Source: Rotaria socialis (Eukaryota > Rotifera > Eurotatoria > Philodinida > Philodinidae). From it: 64,000 nucleotides of DNA. The translations under genes and the position numbers were made by a program. The notes under the pieces were generated by a model. It was not told the origin of the DNA and searched no databases. It saw only the letters and a list, made by a program, of their open reading frames with translations. The number at the start of each line of letters is the position of its first letter. Position 1 is the stretch's first letter. The stretch covers positions 20,988 through 84,987 of the forward strand of contig CAJNYU010003513.1 of assembly GCA_905331475.1 (NCBI GenBank). The letters are read 5' to 3'. This document shows positions 57,674 through 64,000 of this stretch, one piece after another.

Positions 57674-57720
57674 CGTTCTCTATTGCTTATGCTGAAAAAC
57701 CCATTCCTTCTCATTCTTAG

Positions 57721-57942
57721 TGTTACAGTGATGCTGCTAGTATACACACTCGACATATATGTGTTATTCTCTATCATCTTCTTTAATCTTCATTTGTCTT
57801 TTCTCTTTTCTCTTCTCTCTTCTCTTGTCGTTCTCGCTATATATTTCATGTAATATCGAATAAAGGACATCCTTGTTAAATAAAGTTAACGTACCCGTTG
57901 TACGTACACACATACTTCTCTCACATTTATCTCACACTAACA
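57721..57942 (+). repeat. 5' LTR of Ty3/gypsy retrotransposon
   Basis: Starts TGTTACAGTG and ends CTCACACTAACA, so it has TG...CA borders, 222 bp. An AATAAA signal lies near 57859. It is followed at once by a primer-binding-site-like sequence. The partner LTR is not in the window, so the borders rest on structure alone. It begins 48 bp after the stop of the chitin-binding gene. Confidence 0.65.
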
Positions 57943-57962
57943 TTTGGCGACCCTGAAAACAA
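57943..57962 (+). other. Primer-binding site and start of leader
   Basis: TTTGGCGACCCTGAAAAC directly after the LTR. TGGCGACC at this place is a usual form of the tRNA primer-binding site in gypsy elements. I cannot say which tRNA. The following ~600 bp leader has no other feature. Confidence 0.5.
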
Positions 57963-58597
57963 CATCAAGCAATAATAATAAAAAAAATTCAACAACATCC
58001 AGCAAGAATCAATCGTTACTTAATTCCATCAAGTTATAATTCAAAACAAATAGAGCCTCTCGGGAAAAGAAACTCGTTCATATATTCATATAAAAGGCTC
58101 TGCATATAGAGACTTGAATTTTTCTCTTTGAACAAATAAAATTATTAGCTGATATTAAACATTGTAATTTATTTATAGGTGAGAAAACCTTTTCTAAGCA
58201 ATGAAATTATTCATTTAAGGACTACTTTTGAGTAAACCGTAAAATTTTCAAACAAGAAACTAACATTGCAAAATTGTTTTTGGATATCAAATTCTATATT
58301 GAGAAAAGGAAAAATCAACGTAAAATAAATCAAATAACTTTCTTGGGATAGACAATTGTAGACAGAGATTCTAAGAAGAATTTCGTTCATATTTTTGCAT
58401 TATATCGATTCATACACTGATCCAATTACATTAACAATAATCATTTCTCATATAATATAATCATAACGGCTACGGGAACAAGATCACAAATCAAGAAAAA
58501 TAATACAAAGCTATTACCGTACACAATAATTACAAATTCATTATCTCGTACAATATCTAGAAAGAATCCTTCAATAAATTCGATATCATCTTCGAAT

Positions 58598-59575
58598 ATG
58601 AATCAAATGACTGATACAACATTATTAGTTAAAGCGCGGAAAGCTAGATTCGATGATCTACCAAATTTTTCTGGACATTCTTCTGAGGATGTCGAACGTT
58701 TTTTAAAAAGCATTAAACATATTACAAAGGCTAACGATCAATCAGAAAATCACGAAATTCTCGAAATCGTTCGCGGAAAATTAATTCAATCGGCAGGTTT
58801 ATGGTTCGATAATCATGAACAGGATTTTAAAAAATGGTCAGATTTTGAACTTGCATTTCGAAATCGTTATTTCTCGTCAACAATGATTCATAAAAAATTC
58901 GATTTATTGAAACAACGAAAACAATTACATGATGAACCCGTTACATCTTATTTTGATGATATTGTTAATTTATGTAAAGAAATTGATCCACAGATGTCAG
59001 AACTAATGATGATAAAACATTTAATGAGTGGAATTCATCCTGAATTTCAGAAAGAACTTTCTCGGCGTGAATCAACCATGAATACATTAAATGAATTTTT
59101 AAAATACGCTAAAATCGAACAAGATTTGAATGATACATTTGAAAATTTTCATCGACTATCAATAGAATCTACAAAACCTAATTTTGAAATCAATCATCGA
59201 CAAATTCCTTCATTGACCAATATGATTGAACGACCAAAACAACAATATCAATTTATGAATAAAATGAATCCTCATTCACATTCATTTACAACACAGAGAT
59301 CCGATTATAAACGGAACTCGAATTATCAATATGAACCTCGATCAACATTTACACCTAATAAAAATATGCAATATAATTCACACCAACATGAATTGCAACA
59401 AAAAAATTATATTAATAATCAGTTACTATCACAGCCATTGTTTAATCATTGTAGAATATGTAGTCGACAAAATCATCGAACAATTGATTGTTTTCATAAA
59501 CAAACAACCGGATGTTTTAATTGTGGTCAAAATCATACTGTTCGCGAATGTACAAAGCCTCCAAGTTTTCAGTAA
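58598..59575 (+). CDS. Retrotransposon gag (capsid and two zinc knuckles)
   Basis: 325 residues. The N-terminal half has the Ty3/gypsy gag capsid pattern (FSGHSSEDVERFLKSIKHI, AGLWFDNHEQDFKKWSDFELAF, LLKQRKQLHDEPVTSYFDD). The C-terminus has two zinc knuckles: C-x2-C-x4-H-x4-C in CRICSRQNHRTIDC and C-x2-C-x3-H-x4-C in CFNCGQNHTVREC. The frame is open upstream of the chosen ATG for about 50 codons, so an earlier start is possible. Packages the element RNA. Protease lies in another frame just downstream. Confidence 0.9.
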   Translation: MNQMTDTTLLVKARKARFDDLPNFSGHSSEDVERFLKSIKHITKANDQSENHEILEIVRGKLIQSAGLWFDNHEQDFKKWSDFELAFRNRYFSSTMIHKKFDLLKQRKQLHDEPVTSYFDDIVNLCKEIDPQMSELMMIKHLMSGIHPEFQKELSRRESTMNTLNEFLKYAKIEQDLNDTFENFHRLSIESTKPNFEINHRQIPSLTNMIERPKQQYQFMNKMNPHSHSFTTQRSDYKRNSNYQYEPRSTFTPNKNMQYNSHQHELQQKNYINNQLLSQPLFNHCRICSRQNHRTIDCFHKQTTGCFNCGQNHTVRECTKPPSFQ

Positions 59576-59579
59576 CTGG

Positions 59580-60545
59580 GTCACGCGATGGCGGTGTTCC
59601 CAGTCAAATATTAAGCCATCAACAATAACATCTTTTCCCGTTTACATCAAGATTCGTGTTAATGATCAACCAACAGAAGCCATTATTGATGCAGGATCTG
59701 CCATCTCAATTATTCGTTTAGATTTTCTTAAGATCATTCATCACAATAATTTAATTTACCAAGCCAGAGCATGTCAAACAGCGAATTCAACACCTCTTAT
59801 ATTATCGGTCACATTAAATTAGAAATAAAAATTAAAGCTGTATCAACTTATGTCATTACACATGTCGCGACAAATTTAATTACATCTATTCTTTTAGGCA
59901 ATGATTGGATTAATTCGAATCACGTTCATCTCTTTGGCGATCAGAGTTACATCAACGGCAAAAGAGGACTAGATGTTACAGTGACAGAACGAAAAAGGTG
60001 TTCTCTTCGCAGGATTCGAACCACACATCTTCTGCTATCCGGGCAGATGTCCTATTCCAGTTAGACTAGAAGAGACACACACAACTGTATTCGTCTTACA
60101 TAATGATCTATCATATCCATTATGTAACAATCAGAATCAATTAACTATTCCTGATCAAGATGGACAATTAAATTTTATCCCATATGTAGAACCAACATGC
60201 ACTAATTATCCAGCTCTATTAGTTCATCAAATTACTATTCCTCCATATTCACAAGTATTAGCTGATATTACATGTTCAGTTAATGATGCTAATGATTTTA
60301 TATTTGAACCATACGAACATCATATTCCAAAATCTATTTTCATACCACACACATTATTGAACATTAATAAACATCAAGCCAAAGTATTACTTATGAATGC
60401 TCACGATCGACAAAAAATATTATCAAGAAATACACGAATCGGAACTATTTCTCGTGAGACAACATATTCAATATTTACAACAACCGAATCTTCAACAGCA
60501 CAAAATTCTTTTTTACATGAAAATTTTCAAAGGTCATCTTGACCT
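59580..60545 (+). pseudogene. Broken protease and 5' pol segment
   Basis: A retropepsin-like region begins VYIKIRVNDQPTEAIIDAG with the active-site motif DAGS at 59688-59699 (the usual form is DTG or DSG; DAG is seen in some gypsy elements). The frame must change near 59815 to reach LITSILLGNDWI, the conserved end of the protease. A tRNA-like insertion then interrupts it, the frame moves again, and a TGA ends it near 60540. Not functional as it stands. Confidence 0.8.
60001..60076 (-). tRNA. tRNA-like sequence, probably pseudo
   Basis: On the minus strand GTCTCTT (60076-60070) pairs with AAGAGAA (60007-60001) in six of seven positions. A D-arm can form from GTCT and GGAC around a loop with AACTGG. 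The anticodon stem TCTGC/GCAGA is perfect, with loop CCGGATA. A TTCGAAT T-loop follows, but its stem is poor (TGTGG/CCTGC). A run of five T follows the 3' end, as in a Pol III terminator. No T at position 33, a spare base after the acceptor stem and a bad T-stem argue against a working tRNA; the identity is not assigned. Confidence 0.6.
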
Positions 60546-60886
60546 TTAAAAAATTTTAACAGCAGAGCTGTCTTAAACAGAAAAGACAACTCGAATTCAA
60601 CCAAATTAAGTATTACTTGTGATTTATGTAATGAATATTTTTTATCTGGGAATGATTTACAGAAACATTTGCGAGCAAAATGTTATTCCGATCAGATTCG
60701 AAAGCACATACTCGAATCGACCAAGCATATAGATAATGAAAAACATCGTTTAGCAATTCAAGATATATTATGGCGAAATAAAATATTATTTGATCCTACA
60801 CCATCAATTATTAATATTCCATCACAGTCGGCGATTAGAACTGGTGATCATCCACCAATTTATTCGAAACAATATTCTGCGTCATA
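60546..60886 (+). pseudogene. pol segment with C2HC zinc finger, before RT
   Basis: Continues in the same frame after the TGA near 60540. At 60618-60683 it encodes C-x2-C-x12-H-x4-C (CDLCNEYFLSGNDLQKHLRA then KC), a zinc-finger-like unit. After it comes a helical stretch and PPIYSKQYSASY, the typical lead-in to gypsy RT, which is cut by the insertion at 60887. Confidence 0.6.
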
Positions 60887-61053
60887 TCCCATGTCTTCTT
60901 ATTTTTTGAAAAACCGACGGTTAACCGCGGTTGTTAAAAAAACCGTCGGTTACCGCCGGTTCTAGTTAAAACCGACGGTTAACTGCGGTTAACCGCCGGT
61001 TTCGAGCAGTTGATTTTAACAGTAGCGACACAAAGTAAAGTAATCGGTATAAC
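60887..61053. mobile_element. 167-bp palindrome-rich insertion in pol
   Basis: Interrupts the RT lead-in. TCATA stands before it (60882-60886) and NCATA after it (61054-61058), so a 5-bp target duplication is likely if the unread base 61054 is T. Insert plus duplication is 172 bp, which accounts for the frame difference between upstream pol and the RT frame. The interior is built from AACCGACGGTTAACCGCGGTT-type words in both orientations. Confidence 0.65.
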
Positions 61054-61071
61054 NCATACACAGATCAAGAT

Positions 61072-63726
61072 ATGAAATTTCAAGAAACGCAAAAGTTATT
61101 AGAACGTGGTCAAATTGAAGAATCAACTTCTCCGTGGTCGTCACCTATAGTTCTTGTTAAGAAGAAAGATAAAACAATGCGATTTTGTATTGATTATCGA
61201 CGTCTAAATGCTGTTACAATTAAAGATGCATTTCCACTTCCTCGAATCGATGAAATATTTGATCAATTATCTGATGCCGTATATTACACCAAATTCGATT
61301 TTAAATCTGGTTATTTCCAGGTACCTCTCTCTAAAGAGGACCGTCCGAAAACTGCCTTTTCAACTCGCGATAATCATTATCAATTTACAGTACTTCCACA
61401 AGGTATTACCAACGGACCCGCAACATTTCAACGTGTAATTAATCATATATTAGGACCCGCAAGATGGAAATATGCGTTAGCTTATATCGATGATGTAATC
61501 ATATATTCGAAAACGTTCGAAGAACATTTATCACATCTTAATGATATTTGTACAATATTAAAAAATGCTCGATTTCGTCTTAATCCAGAAAAATGTGAGA
61601 TAGCTCAAACACAAACAGATTATCTTGGACATAATATAAAGAATGGTGAAATTCGTCCAAGTCCTAATAACATCAATGGTTTATTAAATACAAGATTACC
61701 ACAAACTGCAGATGAAGCTTGCAAATTTGTTAAAGCAGCTGAATATTATAGGAAATTCATACCAAAATTTTCTCAAATAGCAGAACCACTTCGGAAATTT
61801 GTTCCAACTACAAGAACCCAACAAAAGAAAGGACAAAAAACTTTAATTAAATTAACCAATGATGAATTAAAAGCATTCGACCAACTTAAACAAATTCTTA
61901 CGACAGATATGGTATTACGACTTCCAAATAACAGATTCCCTTTTAAAGTACAAACTGATGCATCTGATGAGGGAATCGGTGCAGTATTATTACAAATCTA
62001 TCCAGAAGGAGATAGACCTATTGCATACCTGTCAAAGAAATTTACTCAAGCACAACGTAAATGGTCTCCTATGGAACAAGAATGTTATGCATTTATTTGT
62101 GCATTAGATAAATGGCATAATTATTTAAGTGGAATTAAATTTACATGGGAAACTGATCACAAAGCATTAACGCAATTAAATCAAAAAGCTCAAATTAACA
62201 AACGATGTGAACGATGGAGATTAAAAATTTTAGAATATGATTACAAGGTGAAATATATTCCTGGATTAACAAATTCTATGCCGGATTATTTATCAAGATC
62301 TCCAGTTGATGATGCTGAAGAAGATCCTGATGAAATTTCATTACTTATTTCAAAATCAACACAAACAGATTTTTTAGATATTATTAATCATTCACCTGTC
62401 GTTGCAGCTGTTCAAACTCGTGCTATGAAATTACGAAATTTAACTTCAAATGATAAAAATGATACAACAATATTAACACCAGATACTCCAATTGGGGAGA
62501 ATCGAATAACTACAATTTCAATCGAACAATTAATACAAGCTCAACAAAACGATAATTATGCAAAGAATATTCTGAACAAAATCAAGAAATACAAACATTA
62601 TATTATAAATGATAATCTGTTAATGCGTCGTACGAATCCTCCAGTTCCTTATGTACCACAGGGTGATCTTCGAAAAATAATTCTAAATATTTATCATGAT
62701 AGTGCAGCCAACGGTGCTCATTTCGGAAGAGATAAAACTATACCAAAAATTAAACAACGTTATTTTTGGCCTTCGATGTACAAAGATATTGATAATTATA
62801 TTAAATCATGTATTCCGTGTGCACAATTTAATCCTCGTCGACAGAAACCTCCTGGTACATTAAAACCAATTCAACCTCCTGATGGAGTGTGGCAATTAGT
62901 ATCGATGGATTTTCATGGACCTATTAATCCAACAACTCAACGTGGAAATAAATACATTATATCTCTTACCGATATATTATCAAAATTCGTTATTACAAAA
63001 GCTGTACGTGATAATACGACTCTCACAGCTGTTCGATTTCTTAAAGAAGATGTTATTTCAAAATTTGGAACGCCTCGATGTATTCTCACCGATAATGGAA
63101 CACATTTCACATCAACAATGATGGATGAATTAGTTAAACAAATTGGAACAACACACCTTTATTCAACGCCTTATCATCCGCAAACCAATGGTCAAGTTGA
63201 GAGATACAATTCGACAATGGATGCAAAAATCGCAGCTTTATCAAATCTGCGTAAAACAGATTGGGATGATCAATTACCATTCGTAACATTTAATTATAAT
63301 ACTTCAATCCATTCGTCAACAAGACAAATACCTTTCGAAATGATGTATGGTCGATCGCCTGTATTACCTTTTGACCATCAGGATACCAATGTTACATTAT
63401 CATATGATCCTGAACACTCGAAGAAATTAAAGCAATTCTTATCAACATTAAATGAACAAGCGAAAATTAATATTATAAAAAATCAAGAACGATACAAGCA
63501 ACGTTACGATATGAATCGTTCAAATCCCACGTACAACATTGGAGAATTAGTTCTTTGTAAAACACTCAACATCCGTTATAAATTCGATATTCGTTATGAA
63601 GGACCGTTTCGAATTGTTAAACAACTTACACCTAAAACATTCATTATACAACATGTCAAGAAACCAACATTATATCGTCAAGTTACTACCGACGTGTTAC
63701 TGCCGATATTCGAACGAAATTTTTAA
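61072..63726 (+). CDS. Retrotransposon pol: RT, RNase H, integrase
   Basis: 884 codons, open throughout; the ATG is only the first Met after the insertion, so the native frame began upstream. RT: SPWSSPIVLVKKKDKTMRFC at the start, the DFKSGY strand, and the catalytic YIDD at residues 138-141. RNase H: QTDASDEGIGAVLLQ, MEQECYAF, ETDHKAL. Integrase: an H-H-C-C zinc-binding region ending SCIPCAQF, then the catalytic triad D613 (MDFHG), D674 (LTDNGTHF) and E710 (NGQVERYN), with the 35-residue spacing between the last two. The C-terminal part holds a GPFRIVKQL-type module. There is no chromodomain visible. Domain order (RT-RH-INT) is that of Ty3/gypsy, not Ty1/copia. Confidence 0.95.
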   Translation: MKFQETQKLLERGQIEESTSPWSSPIVLVKKKDKTMRFCIDYRRLNAVTIKDAFPLPRIDEIFDQLSDAVYYTKFDFKSGYFQVPLSKEDRPKTAFSTRDNHYQFTVLPQGITNGPATFQRVINHILGPARWKYALAYIDDVIIYSKTFEEHLSHLNDICTILKNARFRLNPEKCEIAQTQTDYLGHNIKNGEIRPSPNNINGLLNTRLPQTADEACKFVKAAEYYRKFIPKFSQIAEPLRKFVPTTRTQQKKGQKTLIKLTNDELKAFDQLKQILTTDMVLRLPNNRFPFKVQTDASDEGIGAVLLQIYPEGDRPIAYLSKKFTQAQRKWSPMEQECYAFICALDKWHNYLSGIKFTWETDHKALTQLNQKAQINKRCERWRLKILEYDYKVKYIPGLTNSMPDYLSRSPVDDAEEDPDEISLLISKSTQTDFLDIINHSPVVAAVQTRAMKLRNLTSNDKNDTTILTPDTPIGENRITTISIEQLIQAQQNDNYAKNILNKIKKYKHYIINDNLLMRRTNPPVPYVPQGDLRKIILNIYHDSAANGAHFGRDKTIPKIKQRYFWPSMYKDIDNYIKSCIPCAQFNPRRQKPPGTLKPIQPPDGVWQLVSMDFHGPINPTTQRGNKYIISLTDILSKFVITKAVRDNTTLTAVRFLKEDVISKFGTPRCILTDNGTHFTSTMMDELVKQIGTTHLYSTPYHPQTNGQVERYNSTMDAKIAALSNLRKTDWDDQLPFVTFNYNTSIHSSTRQIPFEMMYGRSPVLPFDHQDTNVTLSYDPEHSKKLKQFLSTLNEQAKINIIKNQERYKQRYDMNRSNPTYNIGELVLCKTLNIRYKFDIRYEGPFRIVKQLTPKTFIIQHVKKPTLYRQVTTDVLLPIFERNF

Positions 63727-64000
63727 TCGCAGGAACTCATATATAGAGATCCGTTCACTGGAAATATGTCAAATAAATGGAATGAATACTTGTTATTAAA
63801 TTAACCTCATATAATATGATTTAGCATAGCATTATCGGGGAGCATGAGTTTCCCTCACTCACTGATTATGAAGGGCTATTATATTTAATTTGGAACATTA
63901 TTAATTAATAATTAATATTCTATTATACGAAACTTATTATGGATTAAATAATTTAATTTATGATTTCTATCAGATCCTCACTTGATCACTGAGAATCGCA
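63727..64000. other. Sequence after pol, element interior
   Basis: AT-rich; ends at the window edge. A GGGGAGCATGAG stretch near 63836 could be part of a polypurine tract, but no LTR start follows. No ORF seen. Confidence 0.35.

Larger units (their letters stand above)
57721..64000 (+). mobile_element. Ty3/gypsy LTR retrotransposon, right end outside window
   Basis: Order LTR, primer-binding site, gag, protease, RT, RNase H, integrase is that of Ty3/gypsy (Metaviridae). Only one LTR is visible; no TGTTACAGTG occurs after pol, so the element continues past 64000 or lost its 3' end. Damage lies in the protease/5' pol part: a frame change near 59815, a tRNA-like insertion at about 59995-60076, an in-frame TGA near 60540 and a 172-bp insertion at 60887. 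The gag and RT-integrase frames are open. Confidence 0.93.

Noticed and set aside
1-64000. CRISPR array, operons, bacterial promoters or ribosome binding sites
   Set aside because: No spaced direct-repeat array exists, and spliced genes show eukaryotic nuclear DNA.

Overview
The window looks like nuclear DNA of a small-genome metazoan, most likely a bdelloid rotifer. It is AT-rich. Genes are split by many introns of about 50-60 bp with GT-AG borders. There are clear animal genes (T-box, DDB1, radial-spoke RSPH14, metaxin, Na/Ca-K exchanger), intronless genes of bacterial aspect beside them, short TGTGGG/CCCACA tracts that resemble the bdelloid telomere unit as I remember it, and a decayed F-box/leucine-rich gene of a kind I associate with bdelloids. 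The taxonomic call is inference; no marker gene settles it.

Layout. 0-11.6 kb is gene-dense: metaxin (-), an intronless membrane sulfatase (+), an unrecognised five-exon gene (-) and a K-dependent Na/Ca exchanger (+). 11.9-36.2 kb is accessory-like: a 1.4-kb near-perfect inverted-repeat element, an alpha/beta-hydrolase-like gene, gene fragments, a decayed F-box/LRR gene, a proline-rich gene with a repeated PYLRR motif, an eRF3 fragment cut by a short terminal-inverted-repeat element, and two copies (16.2-18.8 and 33.6-36.2 kb) of a 2.6-kb duplication. Each copy carries an intact, secreted, intronless thiaminase I-like gene. 37.5-57.7 kb is again ordinary and dense: TBX2/3-like (-), RSPH14 (-) head-to-head with DDB1 (+), a GST-domain protein with a long disordered tail (+), a stand-alone DnaJ-type zinc finger (-), an OTU-family protease (-) and a secreted chitin-binding/EGF/mucin-like protein (+). 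From 57.7 kb to the right edge lies a Ty3/gypsy LTR retrotransposon with 5' LTR, gag and an intact RT-RNaseH-integrase frame. It is damaged in its protease/5' pol part by a frame change, a tRNA-like insertion, an in-frame stop and a palindromic insertion; its 3' LTR is outside the window.

The most interesting signal is the duplicated thiaminase I-like pair. Both copies keep the residues expected for catalysis, carry signal peptides and lack introns. Their differences are concentrated in the middle third of the protein while the C-terminal half is almost identical, which suggests gene conversion or selection acting on part of the gene. Exon borders below were read by eye from splice consensus and family alignment remembered without tools; span ends are firm where a start and stop are stated.
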